Assembly: GCF_039535235.1 (NCBI RefSeq)
Contig: NZ_BAAAWU010000001.1
Span: forward strand, 1,178,001-1,242,000
Direction of reading: 5' to 3'
DNA length: 64,000 bases
From: Streptomyces roseoviridis
GTDB lineage: Bacteria > Actinomycetota > Actinomycetes > Streptomycetales > Streptomycetaceae
The notes under the pieces are model-generated. The model saw only the letters and a list, made by a program, of their open reading frames with translations. It was not told the origin of the DNA and ran no database searches. Of this stretch, positions 33,492-43,055 are shown in pieces. The first letter of the stretch is position 1, and each line of letters opens with the position of its first letter. A program made the translations under genes and the position numbers.

Positions 33492-34670
33492 TCAGCGGCG
33501 CGACAGGTACGCCTGCATGGCGCGGTGCAGGGTCCTGTTCACCGCCCCCTGCAGGGGCAGCTCCCACTCACCCAGGGTCTCCACCACTTCCCCTCCGGTG
33601 CCGAGCTTCCAGCGCATCAGCCCGAAGGACCGCTCCGCGGGGTCGAGGGTGTCCGGTACGCCCCGCATGTCGTAGACGGTAGCCCCCAGGGAGTGCGCGT
33701 CGCGGATCAGTCGCCACTGCAGGGCGTTGCTCGGCCTGACCTCGCGGCGGTGGTCGGCGGAGGCCCCGGTCTGGTACCAGGCCCGCCGGCCTGCCACGAT
33801 CATGGTGTGGGCGGCGAGCACCTCGCCGTCGTGCCGTGCGAGGTAGAGCCGCATGCGCCCGTTCTCCTCCGCGTTGAGTTCCTGGTGCTGCCGCTGGAAG
33901 TACGGAAGCGAGCGCCCCAGGCGGAAGCCGTCGCGCCGCTCAGTGACCTGCAGCAGGTCGTAGAAGGCGGGAAGGTCCTCGGCGGTACCGAGGTAGGTCT
34001 CCACCCCGGCCGTCTGCGCCTTCTTGACGTTGCGCCGCCACTCCTGGTTGAAGCCGGACCACAGGTCGTCGGTGCTCCGACCGGCCAGCGGAAGCTCGAA
34101 CAGGTGGCGCGGCTGGGCGTCGCCCGCGCCGCCGTCCTCGCCGCAGCGCCGCCATCCGGCCGCCCGCAGCCGGTCCGCCACGGCCGATCCGACCGGCTCG
34201 ACGACGTCCGGCAGCACGTCTCCGACTCGGCGCCCGGGGCCCACGGCCGCCTTGAGCGTCGCAGCGCTCCAGCGGCGGTACGCCAGGGGCGGCCCCATCC
34301 GTACAGCGAAGGCCCCGGCTGCCCGCAGGTGGTCGAGGAGCAGCTGCAGGACCTCTATCAGCGCCGGGTCGGCCCAGTCCAGCACCGGCCCCTCGGGGAT
34401 GTAGGCGAAGTACCGCCGGGTGCCCGGCAGCTGCCGGTACAGCACCTGGGCGGCGGCACGCTGGCGTCCTGTCCCGTCGAACCAGCCGATCCACTCGGCC
34501 CGCCACCCCTCCTTGACGGCGCTCCAGGAGGGGAGCTGGAGGAAGCTGACCTGCTCGCCCCACACACGTCCCGAGAGGGAGTCGAGGTAGGCCAAGTGCT
34601 GCTCAGGGGTCGTGGGCATGATCTCCAGGGCACCGGCACGGTGGGTCATCTGCACCTCGGCGACAGCCAT
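33492..34670 (-). CDS. FemX/FemAB-type peptidoglycan bridge aminoacyltransferase
   Basis: The 392-residue protein matches the FemABX family. FLQLPSWSAVKEGW, YIPEGPVLDWADP and GFNQEWRRNVKKAQTAGVE come from the first GNAT-like domain. FYDLLQVTERRDGFRLGRS and LARHDGEVLAAHTMIVAG come from the second, and YDMRGVPDTLDP is near the end. These enzymes add amino acids from tRNA to the peptidoglycan precursor stem, in Streptomyces typically glycine. The ATG at 34670 has GAGGAG upstream. The divergent murJ homologue fits a lipid II context. Confidence 0.85.
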   Translation of the reverse strand: MAVAEVQMTHRAGALEIMPTTPEQHLAYLDSLSGRVWGEQVSFLQLPSWSAVKEGWRAEWIGWFDGTGRQRAAAQVLYRQLPGTRRYFAYIPEGPVLDWADPALIEVLQLLLDHLRAAGAFAVRMGPPLAYRRWSAATLKAAVGPGRRVGDVLPDVVEPVGSAVADRLRAAGWRRCGEDGGAGDAQPRHLFELPLAGRSTDDLWSGFNQEWRRNVKKAQTAGVETYLGTAEDLPAFYDLLQVTERRDGFRLGRSLPYFQRQHQELNAEENGRMRLYLARHDGEVLAAHTMIVAGRRAWYQTGASADHRREVRPSNALQWRLIRDAHSLGATVYDMRGVPDTLDPAERSFGLMRWKLGTGGEVVETLGEWELPLQGAVNRTLHRAMQAYLSRR

Positions 34671-34816
34671 GTCGAAGGTCTCCTCGTTCTGGTCCTTGCG
34701 CCCCCTTCGGGAGGGCGGCGGGATACCCCCGCCTGTCTCATGCACGCCCGGCGGCACCGGAATGTGGCAGACGACTTCGCAGGGATCCGCGGAACCGGCT
34801 CGCGGGCAGGTGCGGC

Positions 34817-36517
34817 GTGACGGGGACAAGGCCGGCGGGAGCCGATGTCGACGCCCGGAAGACGGACGCGGGCAGCAGGCGCGGCAAGGCGTCGATGATG
34901 ATCGGTTCGCTCGTCTCCCGGATCACGGGTTTCGTACGGAGCGCGGTGGTCGTCGCGGCCCTGGGGACGGCCTTGCTGGCGGACGCCTACAACGTCGCCA
35001 ACACGGTGCCGAACATCGTCTACATCCTGCTCATGGGCGGGGCGCTCAACTCGGTCTTCGTGCCCGAGCTGGTGCGTGCGGCAAAGGAGCACGAGGACGG
35101 CGGGGCGGCGTACACCGACCGGCTCATCACCCTCTGCCTGCTCGCGCTCACCGCGATCACCGCCGTGGCTGTGCTCGCGGCGCCGTGGATCGTCACCGCG
35201 TACACGGACTACGCCGACGCCCAGCGCGCCCTCACGGTGGCCCTGGCCCGCTACTGCTTGCCGCAGATCCTCTTCTACGGCGCTTTCACCGTGCTGGGTC
35301 AGGTGCTCAACGCCCGGGGTCGGCTCGGCGCGATGATGTGGACGCCGGTCCTCAACAACGTCGTCGTGATCGCCGTCTTCGGGATCTACCTCGTGGTCGC
35401 CGTGACGGCGACCAGCGCCGGCCAGGTCACCGACGGGCAGCTGCTCCTCCTCGGCCTCGGCAGCACGGCCGGAATCGCGATACAGGCCCTCGCCCTCCTG
35501 CCCGCCCTGCGGTCGGCCGGGTTCCGGTGGCGCCCACGGTTCGACTGGCGCAACTCCGGGCTCGGCCGACCGGTGCGGGCCGCGGTGTGGACGCTGCTGC
35601 TCGTGCTCGTGAACCAGGTCGCGTACTGGGTGGTGACCCTGCTCACGACGACGGCCGGTGTGAGGGCGGACGCCGAGGGCATCGCGGCGGGTGTCGGGTA
35701 CACGGCGTACGGCAGCGCGTATCAGCTGTGGGTCGTCCCGCAGGGCATCATCACGGTCTCCCTGGTGACGGCTCTGCTGCCCGTGATGAGCCGCGCGGCG
35801 GTCGACGGCGACCCCGGCCGGATCGGCGCGGAGCTCACCCGCTGCCTCAAGACCACGGCGGTGGCGATCGTCCCCGCCGGCATCGTCTTCCTGCTCCTCG
35901 CGCCTCGCCTCACGGGCGTCGCCTACCAGTACGGGCAGGTGACCGAGGCCGACGCACAGGCGATCGGCTGGGTCCTCGCCGCCTTCGCTCCGGGCCTCGC
36001 GGCGTTCTCCGCGCAGTACGTCCTCGCCCGGGGGTTCTACGCACTGGGGGACACCCGCACCCCCTTCTTCCTCACCCTCGTCATCGCCGGCCTCAACGCC
36101 GGCCTGTCACTCGCCGCCTACGCGCTACTCCCCGCGCGCTGGGCCGTGGTCGGCATCGCCGGCGCGTACGCATTGGCCTGCACAGTCGGACTCGCGTGTA
36201 CGGCAACCGTGCTACGACGGCGTCTGGGGCGGGGCTTCGAGGGCGCGCTCGGTACGCACGTGCGGCTCGCCGCCGCATGCCTGCCCGGTGCCGGAGCGGC
36301 GCTCGCCCTCGACCAGCTGAGCATCCATCTGCTGGGCGACGGTCCGCTCGTCGACGCAGCCGTGTTGCTGGCGGGTGCGGGGTTCATCGGTCTGTCCGTG
36401 CTGTTGCTCGCCCGCCCGCTCGGTGTGCCGGAGGCGGACGCGCTGCTGACACCGCTGCGGCGGCGACTGGGCGCCCGCGGCCGGCACCGTACGGAACGAC
36501 CAGGAGGCGGCCAGTGA
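34817..36517 (+). CDS. murJ: MurJ/MviN-type lipid II flippase
   Basis: The 566-residue protein starts with GKASMMIGSLVSRITGFVRS and has about 14 membrane segments, including ADAYNVANTVPNIVYILLMGGA and RGFYALGDTRTPFF. These are hallmark MurJ segments (the arginine/aspartate cavity and the FYAxxDTrTP motif). MurJ flips lipid II across the membrane. Chromosomes carry an essential copy near the origin; this one, next to a FemX-like gene and an ECF sigma factor, is likely a paralogue. The GTG start was chosen from context. Confidence 0.85.
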   Translation: MTGTRPAGADVDARKTDAGSRRGKASMMIGSLVSRITGFVRSAVVVAALGTALLADAYNVANTVPNIVYILLMGGALNSVFVPELVRAAKEHEDGGAAYTDRLITLCLLALTAITAVAVLAAPWIVTAYTDYADAQRALTVALARYCLPQILFYGAFTVLGQVLNARGRLGAMMWTPVLNNVVVIAVFGIYLVVAVTATSAGQVTDGQLLLLGLGSTAGIAIQALALLPALRSAGFRWRPRFDWRNSGLGRPVRAAVWTLLLVLVNQVAYWVVTLLTTTAGVRADAEGIAAGVGYTAYGSAYQLWVVPQGIITVSLVTALLPVMSRAAVDGDPGRIGAELTRCLKTTAVAIVPAGIVFLLLAPRLTGVAYQYGQVTEADAQAIGWVLAAFAPGLAAFSAQYVLARGFYALGDTRTPFFLTLVIAGLNAGLSLAAYALLPARWAVVGIAGAYALACTVGLACTATVLRRRLGRGFEGALGTHVRLAAACLPGAGAALALDQLSIHLLGDGPLVDAAVLLAGAGFIGLSVLLLARPLGVPEADALLTPLRRRLGARGRHRTERPGGGQ

Positions 36518-37089
36518 ACACTCCGGTGCCCGACTCCGCCGAGCGGGACTTCGAGAGGTTCTACGCGGAAAGCGTGCGGCGCATGATCGTCGTCGTGTAC
36601 GCGGTCACGGGCGACATCGCCGAGGCGGAGGACGCCGTACAGGAGGCGTACGCGCGAGCCTGGCCGCGTTGGTCGGAGCTGGCCGAGCAGGGAGATCCCA
36701 CCCCGTGGGTCCGGACGGTCGCCCTGCGGCTCGCGGTCAGTTCGTGGCGTCGGGCCCGCAACCGGCTCAAGGCACACTTCCGGCACGGGCCGCCCGCAGA
36801 CGTACCCGGTCTCGACCCGGACCACGTGGCCCTGGTCGCGGCGCTCCGGCACCTCACCCCGGAGCAGCGACGCGCCGTCGTCCTCCATCATCTGGCCGAC
36901 CTGCCCGTGGAAGAGGTGGCCCGGCAGACCGGTTCGACCAGCACGGCGGTACGCTCGCGCCTCATGCGTGCCCGGCGCATCCTGAACAGCCATCTTTCCG
37001 ACCCCGCCGCGTCGGAGCCTCCGGCGCGCGCCCGCTCACAGGCGGTCGCACCGTACCGGCCTCGACAGGAGGCGTATCCGCATGAATGA
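36514..37089 (+). CDS. ECF sigma factor (SigE-family-like)
   Basis: The 191-residue protein has region 2 (FYAESVRRMIVVVYAVTGD, then EDAVQEAYARAWPRW) and region 4 (LTPEQRRAVVLHHLADLPVE, then VARQTGSTSTAVRSRL). It begins with GTG four nt inside the murJ end, after CAGGAGGC. The next gene overlaps by 8 nt and encodes a likely membrane partner. It may control envelope genes, but no matching promoter motif was identified. Confidence 0.9.
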   Translation: MNTPVPDSAERDFERFYAESVRRMIVVVYAVTGDIAEAEDAVQEAYARAWPRWSELAEQGDPTPWVRTVALRLAVSSWRRARNRLKAHFRHGPPADVPGLDPDHVALVAALRHLTPEQRRAVVLHHLADLPVEEVARQTGSTSTAVRSRLMRARRILNSHLSDPAASEPPARARSQAVAPYRPRQEAYPHE

Positions 37090-37912
37090 CGACAGGTCCA
37101 CGCCGCTCGCCACGGAACTGGATGCGCGGCTCCAGGACTTCGCGGTCGAGGCCAGTTCCCTCGTCGCGCCCGCCGGCGGAGTCGCCGACGTACGTCTCCG
37201 AGCCATACGGCGCCGCGCTCGCCGCCGCACGGGGGCCGCGACCACCGTCGTCGCCGTGGCGCTCACGGCCGGCTGGTGGCTTCTCCCCCGCCCCACGGAC
37301 GCACGCCTTTCGGCACAGCCCGGCCCGGTGACCGGCCAACTGGTCGCGGCGGCCTCGATCCTCCCCTCCCCCGGCTCGGGACGCGGGCTGGCTCCCGACT
37401 CCCTGCTCTCCCCCACGACCCTGCCCTGGAACGCGACGTACCGCTGGCGGACGGTCTCCACCGGAGACGGGTCGACGGCGACGCTGCCGAGCGGGGGCAC
37501 CCACCCGTGCAGGCTGGTCTGGTTCTCCGAGTCGAGCGCGAGGGATCAGATCGTCCGCACGTACAGCGGCCAGGGACGTGCCACGGCTCAGCACCGGATC
37601 GTCGACTTCCCAACCGAAGACCAGGCCCGGGGGAGCGTCGACGACGTGACCGAGGCGCTGCGACGCTGCGGCTGGCACGGAGCCCGGACATCAGGGCCGG
37701 GAGAAGGACACGGCCCGGACGCGCCTGTCGTCTACGACTACGCCTTGGCGGGCGTCTCCAATGCACCGCTACGCGTCACGCTCGTCCAGTCGGACCACCG
37801 CGTGGCCGTGCTGGTACTGGCCGCGGCGCACAGCGCCGACCCGAGACACACCGATCCACGCACGGAACGCTGCATGGGGTCAACGCAGGGCCGACAGCAG
37901 GAGCATTGTTGA
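37082..37912 (+). CDS. Membrane-anchored partner of the ECF sigma factor
   Basis: The 276-residue product has a cytoplasmic N-terminus of ~45 residues ending in a basic cluster (RAIRRRARRRTG), one membrane helix (AATTVVAVALTAGWWLL) and an extracytoplasmic domain with several Cys residues. The topology and the 8-nt overlap fit an anti-sigma-like protein, but no zinc-type HxxxCxxC motif is visible in the cytoplasmic part. Its exact role is unproven. Confidence 0.6.
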   Translation: MNDDRSTPLATELDARLQDFAVEASSLVAPAGGVADVRLRAIRRRARRRTGAATTVVAVALTAGWWLLPRPTDARLSAQPGPVTGQLVAAASILPSPGSGRGLAPDSLLSPTTLPWNATYRWRTVSTGDGSTATLPSGGTHPCRLVWFSESSARDQIVRTYSGQGRATAQHRIVDFPTEDQARGSVDDVTEALRRCGWHGARTSGPGEGHGPDAPVVYDYALAGVSNAPLRVTLVQSDHRVAVLVLAAAHSADPRHTDPRTERCMGSTQGRQQEHC

Positions 37913-37927
37913 GCGGTAAATTTATTT

Positions 37928-37940
37928 CTTAGTTGCTTAG
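37928..37940. promoter_or_regulatory. Variant CTAAG-type site
   Basis: CTTAGTTGCTTAG differs from CTAAG-N3-CTTAG by one base in the left arm. It lies in an AT-rich stretch 118 nt before the DUF6153-like gene at 38059. Confidence 0.35.
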
Positions 37941-38058
37941 TAAAGACCCTGACCGATTCCTCCAAATCGGACAATCGAGCGAGCATCTGCACGACTTATT
38001 CACGCCATGTTTCAGATGGAATTCCGAACCACCCAGAAGAGATGGTTAAGATAACGGC

Positions 38059-38454
38059 GTGATTACCTCCCGGCCGCGCTCACGCGCGTCGCAAGCCCGC
38101 CTGTCGGCGAGGCTGCGACGGCTGCTCGGCTTGGCCGCGCTCCTGTTCGGCCTCCTGGCCGGCCATGGAGTACACACGGACATGGACGGGGCCGCGGTTA
38201 CGGCGTCGCCCGCCATGACCAGCGTCTCCCACAGCTCTGTGGAACGCTCCGGCGACCTCGATCCGGCACACCCGGCACACGAATGCTCGCCGGAACCGCC
38301 GGAGGGAACACCGGCACCCAATACGCCGTGTTCCTCACGACAGCTCGATGTGCCTTGTTTCGCCGGGCCCAGCATCGGGACCCAAGCCGACATGGTCAAG
38401 GCGACCACAACACCGTCCGCACCCCCGAGAGCCTCGACGGTTCTTCAGGTCTAG
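38059..38454 (+). CDS. DUF6153-like small membrane protein (copy 1)
   Basis: The 131-residue product has one N-terminal membrane segment, LLGLAALLFGLLAGHGVHTD, then a His/Pro/Ser-rich outer part with Cys residues and the tail STVLQV. The helix-HG pattern and hydrophobic tail match three other proteins in the window (44664-45062, 48669-49085, 52869-53297). The function of the family is unknown; it often sits by copper or oxidative genes. GTG start. Confidence 0.6.
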   Translation: MITSRPRSRASQARLSARLRRLLGLAALLFGLLAGHGVHTDMDGAAVTASPAMTSVSHSSVERSGDLDPAHPAHECSPEPPEGTPAPNTPCSSRQLDVPCFAGPSIGTQADMVKATTTPSAPPRASTVLQV

Positions 38455-38611
38455 AACGCCCTGCCGCCCGCTCCCCTTTCCGCCCACGCGCCCGCGTGCC
38501 CGGGGGCGAGACGAGCGGCGCGTTCTGCCCCCCCATGCCCCATATCTCTCGCGGGTACCGCTCCCTCCTGTCGCCAGGGACCGAGCCGGTACGGCCCCGC
38601 CCGGAGGAACT

Positions 38612-39010
38612 GTGCCTCGCCACCCCAACAACCCTTTAATCGCCGCCATGATCGGCACCCTGCTGCTGTCGGCCTTCCTCTGCTTCACGCCTCTGCACGA
38701 AGCCGGGCACCCCCCGGTGGACAGAGACACCGTCACCACCACCGCGCTCGGCCTCGATGCCGAGCGCGCGGAAGACCGGTCCCCGCAGCACAGGCACAGC
38801 GGTCACGGCATCGACTGTTCTTCACCGGGCGTCGTGCCGGAGACCCATGTCGCGACCCGGCACGTGTCCGACGCCGTCGCGCTCGCCTCATCCTTCGGCG
38901 ACACCACGACCGCGGCGGCCACCGAAGTGCGCGCTCCGCCCGACGGCCGAGCGGCCATATACGGATCAGGCCGCTCGACGCAGATCCGCGTCTGCCGGTG
39001 GCGCATCTAG
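38612..39010 (+). CDS. Hypothetical small exported protein
   Basis: A GTG with GGAGGA upstream opens a 132-residue product. It has an N-terminal hydrophobic helix (LIAAMIGTLLLSAFLCFTPL), a His-rich segment (SPQHRHSGHGIDC) and the tail STQIRVCRWRI. It resembles a distant DUF6153-like protein and lies beside copy 1. No function can be given. Confidence 0.5.
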   Translation: MPRHPNNPLIAAMIGTLLLSAFLCFTPLHEAGHPPVDRDTVTTTALGLDAERAEDRSPQHRHSGHGIDCSSPGVVPETHVATRHVSDAVALASSFGDTTTAAATEVRAPPDGRAAIYGSGRSTQIRVCRWRI

Positions 39011-39091
39011 ACCGTTCGGCTCCGGCCGCGTGCAACGCGGCCGCCCTCCCGAACGAGTACTCGACGCGCACCACCGAAATGAGAGCGGATC

Positions 39092-40237
39092 ATGCACTCC
39101 TCGACCACCGACGTCACACCCCCCACCCGCTCCGCCCTTTCCGGGCTGGTAGGCAACACACCGCTCCTCCACATCTCGGAGCCGCTCGCCCCTGCCGGCC
39201 GCGGCTTCTGGGCGAAGCTGGAGGGCTTCAACCCCGGCGGCATCAAGGACCGCCCCGGCCTGCACATGGTCGAACGGGCCCGCGCCCGTGGCGATCTGCG
39301 CCCCGGCGCCAGGATCATCGAATCCACCAGCGGAACGCTTGGCCTGGGCCTCGCCCTCGCCGGCATGGTCTACGGCCACCCGGTCACCCTGGTCACGGAC
39401 CCGGGCCTGGAGATGTCCATGACCCGGCTGTTGACCGCGTACGGCGCCCAGGTCAACGTGGTGTCCGAGCCGCACCCCACCGGCGGCTGGCAGCAGGCCC
39501 GCCGCGACCGCGTAACCCAGCTCCTCGCGCAGCACCCCGGGTCCTGGTGCCCGGACCAGTACAACAACCCGGACAACACCACCGCGTACACACCTCTCGC
39601 CCTCGAACTCGCCACGGAACTCGGCCACATCGACGTCCTGGTGTGCAGCGTCGGCACCGGGGGGCACTCCGCCGGCGTCTCCCGCGTCCTGCGGCAGCTC
39701 TACCCCGACCTGACGCTCGTGGGTGTCGATACCATCGGGTCCACGATCTTCGGCCAGCCGGCCCGCACACGGCTCATGCGCGGGCTCGGATCGAGCATCT
39801 ACCCGCGCAACGTCGCGTATGAGCAGTTCAGCGAGGTGCACTGGGTGGCGCCGAGCGAGGCGGTGTGGTCCTGCCGCCAGCTCGCCACCTCCCACTACGC
39901 CACAGGCGGCTGGAGCGTCGGCGCCGTCGCCCTGGTCGCCGGCTGGCTCGCCCGCTCCCTGCCCAAGGAGACACGGATCGCCGCGATCTTCCCCGACGGC
40001 CCGCAGCGCTACCTCGGCACCGTGTACGACGACGACTACTGCGCCGCCCACGGTCTGCTCGACGGTCCGCCCGCGATCGAGCCGGACGTCATCGGACGCC
40101 TCGACGAGAAGGAGGTCACCCGCTGGACCCGCTGCGCCACCGTGGTCGACCCCCTCACGCTCACCGATACGGGCGCGGACCTGGACGCGGACGTGGACGA
40201 CGAGGACCTCGCGGACGCCGCGGAGGAGCAGGTCTGA
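39092..40237 (+). CDS. PLP-dependent cysteine-synthase-family enzyme
   Basis: The 381-residue protein has [10 protein letters not shown] and the PLP lysine in [11 protein letters not shown] (Lys52), then [15 protein letters not shown] and [13 protein letters not shown]. The usual TSGNTG that holds the cofactor is TSGTLG here, a variant seen in side branches of the family. The C-terminus is acidic ([17 protein letters not shown]). It may make a cysteine-like or diamino amino acid. It overlaps the MFS gene by 1 nt, so product export is plausible. Confidence 0.8.
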   Translation: MHSSTTDVTPPTRSALSGLVGNTPLLHISEPLAPAGRGFWAKLEGFNPGGIKDRPGLHMVERARARGDLRPGARIIESTSGTLGLGLALAGMVYGHPVTLVTDPGLEMSMTRLLTAYGAQVNVVSEPHPTGGWQQARRDRVTQLLAQHPGSWCPDQYNNPDNTTAYTPLALELATELGHIDVLVCSVGTGGHSAGVSRVLRQLYPDLTLVGVDTIGSTIFGQPARTRLMRGLGSSIYPRNVAYEQFSEVHWVAPSEAVWSCRQLATSHYATGGWSVGAVALVAGWLARSLPKETRIAAIFPDGPQRYLGTVYDDDYCAAHGLLDGPPAIEPDVIGRLDEKEVTRWTRCATVVDPLTLTDTGADLDADVDDEDLADAAEEQV

Positions 40238-41532
40238 TGAAGGGCACGATCTCCCAAGTCCGTTCGTACGACCGCAGCGTGCAGCTGCTGATGGTGAACC
40301 AGTTCACCATCAACCTCGGCTTCTACATGCTGATGCCCTATCTCGCGGCGCATCTCGCCGGGCCTCTGGGACTCGCCGGCTGGCTCGTCGGACTCATCCT
40401 CGGCGTACGGAACTTCAGCCAGCAGGGCATGTTCCTCGTCGGCGGCACCCTCGCGGACCGGCTCGGCTACAAGCCGATGATCATCGCCGGCCTCGTCCTG
40501 CGGACCGTCGGCTTCGCGACCCTGGGCCTGGTGGACTCCGTCCCCGCGCTGATCGCCGCCTCAGCGGCGACGGGTCTGGCCGGCGCGCTGTTCAATCCCG
40601 CCACCCGCGCCTATCTCGCCGCCGACGCCGGTGAGCGCCGGGTCGAGGCGTTCGCCCTGTTCAACGTCTTCTACCAGGCGGGCATCCTGCTCGGCCCGCT
40701 GGTGGGCATGGTGCTGACCGGCGTGGACTTCCGCGTCACGTGCCTGGTCGCAGCGGGCATCTTCGCCGTACTGAGCGTCGTGCAGATCCGCGCTCTCCCG
40801 GCCCGCCGGGCCAAGGAGACGAAGGAGAAGGAGGGGCAGAGCGTGCTCGCCGAGTGGCGTGGCATCCTCGCGAACCGACCGTTCCTGCTCTTCTCCGTGG
40901 CCATGATCGGCTCGTACGTCATGTCCTTCCAGGTCTACCTGGCCCTTCCCCTGGAGGTACGGCGCCTCGGCGGCGAGGGCACCTTCGGCACGGCGGCCGT
41001 CGCCGTCCTATTCGCGGTGTCCGGGCTGAGCACGATCCTCTTCCAGACGAGGGTGACCGCCTGGTGCAAGGCCCGTATGGAGCCGGGACGCGCCCTCACC
41101 TGGGGACTGCTCACCATGGGCGTGGCGTTCGTGCCTCTCCTCGCCTCCACTGCGGTTCCCGTACCCAGCGGAGGCATCGGGCTGTGGCTGCTGGCCGCCG
41201 TACCGCCGACGCTGGCGGCGCTACTCCTGGCCGTGGGCACGATGATCGCCTACCCCTTCGAGATGGACACCATCGTCCGCCTCTCCGGCAACCGCCTCGT
41301 CGCCACGCACTACGGCCTCTACAACACCATCTGCGGAGTCGGCATCACCCTCGGCAACCTGCTGACCGGAGCCGCGCTCGACGCCGCCCGCAAGGCCGGC
41401 CTTTCCGCCCTGCCCTGGCTGGCGCTGACCGCGCTCGGCCTGGCGTGCACCTCCGCGCTGTACGGTCTGCACCGCACCGGCCGCCTCGCCGAACCACCGG
41501 CCGAGGCCCGACCGCAGTCCGTGACCGTCTGA
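40237..41532 (+). CDS. MFS transporter
   Basis: The 431-residue protein has 12 predicted membrane segments. The loop motif GGTLADRLGYKPMI after the second segment is the classical MFS signature A. Substrate and direction are unknown, but coupling to the PLP enzyme suggests efflux of its product. It is followed by a terminator-like hairpin. Confidence 0.85.
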   Translation: MKGTISQVRSYDRSVQLLMVNQFTINLGFYMLMPYLAAHLAGPLGLAGWLVGLILGVRNFSQQGMFLVGGTLADRLGYKPMIIAGLVLRTVGFATLGLVDSVPALIAASAATGLAGALFNPATRAYLAADAGERRVEAFALFNVFYQAGILLGPLVGMVLTGVDFRVTCLVAAGIFAVLSVVQIRALPARRAKETKEKEGQSVLAEWRGILANRPFLLFSVAMIGSYVMSFQVYLALPLEVRRLGGEGTFGTAAVAVLFAVSGLSTILFQTRVTAWCKARMEPGRALTWGLLTMGVAFVPLLASTAVPVPSGGIGLWLLAAVPPTLAALLLAVGTMIAYPFEMDTIVRLSGNRLVATHYGLYNTICGVGITLGNLLTGAALDAARKAGLSALPWLALTALGLACTSALYGLHRTGRLAEPPAEARPQSVTV

Positions 41533-41548
41533 TCTGACGTCGGCGGCA

Positions 41549-41579
41549 GGGGGCGGGCGCCCACGACACGCCCGCCCCC
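41549..41579 (+). terminator. GC-rich hairpin after the MFS gene
   Basis: GGGGGCGGGCG and CGCCCGCCCCC form an 11-bp stem around a 9-nt loop, 17 nt after the MFS stop and 31 nt before the DUF1015 start. It may terminate or attenuate transcription. Confidence 0.5.
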
Positions 41580-41610
41580 GCACCGCCATGCCCATCTTCG
41601 GGAGTGAACC

Positions 41611-42834
41611 TTGACGACCGTCCCGTCGCGGAAGGCGCGTACCACCGTGCGGCTCTATCCGTTCCGCGCCGTCCGATATGACTCGGCGCGGGCCGGCCAA
41701 CTGTCCGCCGTACTCAGCCCCCCGTACGACGATATGAGCCCCGCCCACGCCCGCGCCCAGCGCGCACGCCCCCACCACATAGCCCGTCTGCTCTTGGCGC
41801 CCGATCCGCAGGACGCCGCAGGTCAGATGGAACGGTGGCTGGAGCGCGGCGTTCTGCGCCGAGATCCTGAGCCTTCCCTGTACGTCTACGAGCAACGGCT
41901 CGGCCCCAGGCTGCTCCAGCGCGGCCTGATCGGCGAATTCGCACTCTCGGGCGGGCAGGCCGAGCCCGTGGTCCCTCATGAGGATGTGCGGGATCACGTG
42001 GTACAGCAGCGCGCGGTCCACATGTCCGGTCTGCGTGCGCAGTTGGAACCCCTCCTGCTCACCCACCGCGCTGCCGAGGGCACCGGCCGCCGCCTTGCGG
42101 ACTGGGTCGCCCAACACCCCCGCGTCGCGTCCGCCCAGCTCGGCGGCATCACGCACTACCTGTGGCGGTGCTCTGATCGAGCCGATCAGGCCATGCTCAC
42201 CGCCGGCCTTGCCACGAGCCAGGTCCCTCTGGTCGCGGACGGCCATCACCGCCTCGCGGCCTGTCGGCGCCTCAGCAGGTGGCGGGACGGCCTGCCCTGG
42301 AACCGCAGTCTCGCCCTGCTCGTCGACTCGGCCTCTACACCACTGCGGCTGACTGCGATCCACCGCGTACTTCCCGGCCTTGACGTGGAGAAGGCCGCAC
42401 GGGCGGCGGCCGGCGTGGCCCGCGTCCGCCCGCTGCCGTCCGGTCCACGCCTGCCCCGGCCCGACGAGCTGGTCCTCGTCGGGGGCGGGAATGCGTGGAG
42501 CGTGACGGATCCGAGCTCGGCGGCGGTCGTGGACGCGCTGGAGGGGCTGCCCTCCGCATGGCACCGGCAGCCGGCCGCGGTCACCGACCACCTCCTCATC
42601 GCGCGCTGCTGGTCAGTGCCGGATCTACCCGGCACGGTCACGTACCTGCACGACGCGAACCGGGCCGTAGCCGCCGTGACGGCCGAGGGGTCGGGCACTG
42701 CCGTCCTCCTGCCCACACCAACCACGGGAGAAGTCCGCGAACTCGCCGAGCAAGGGGTGCTCATGCCGCGCAAGTCGACCTCTTTCGGCCCCAAGCCCGC
42801 AGCTGGTATGGCGATGCGGGTTCTCACCCCATAG
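41611..42834 (+). CDS. DUF1015-family protein
   Basis: The 407-residue protein matches DUF1015: YPFRAVRYDSARAG, LSPPYDDMSPAHA, SLYVYEQRL and VPLVADGHHRLAACRR, the ParB-like segment with an Asp-Gly-His-His-Arg motif. RELAEQGVLMPRKSTSFGPK is the conserved end. DUF1015 proteins are often linked to serine or phosphoserine metabolism; this is not proven here, but a PLP enzyme of the cysteine synthase family lies upstream. TTG start. Confidence 0.8.
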   Translation: MTTVPSRKARTTVRLYPFRAVRYDSARAGQLSAVLSPPYDDMSPAHARAQRARPHHIARLLLAPDPQDAAGQMERWLERGVLRRDPEPSLYVYEQRLGPRLLQRGLIGEFALSGGQAEPVVPHEDVRDHVVQQRAVHMSGLRAQLEPLLLTHRAAEGTGRRLADWVAQHPRVASAQLGGITHYLWRCSDRADQAMLTAGLATSQVPLVADGHHRLAACRRLSRWRDGLPWNRSLALLVDSASTPLRLTAIHRVLPGLDVEKAARAAAGVARVRPLPSGPRLPRPDELVLVGGGNAWSVTDPSSAAVVDALEGLPSAWHRQPAAVTDHLLIARCWSVPDLPGTVTYLHDANRAVAAVTAEGSGTAVLLPTPTTGEVRELAEQGVLMPRKSTSFGPKPAAGMAMRVLTP

Positions 42835-43055
42835 GGCAAGCGGCGTGGTCGGGGTCGCCGCGTCCGGCAGGACCGGCCCCCCCGACCACACGTGCCGCTT
42901 GATCGGGCAGAACCGGAACCTGGCCACCCGGTTGATAGTGGCTTCCCGCAGCGGAGCGCGGTGGCCGTCCACCAAGCCGTCGTGGGCGAGGACCAGTGAC
43001 TCCGGCCAGAGCCGCGAGCACCCAACGCGGATCACCGAACGGACGGCCGGACTGC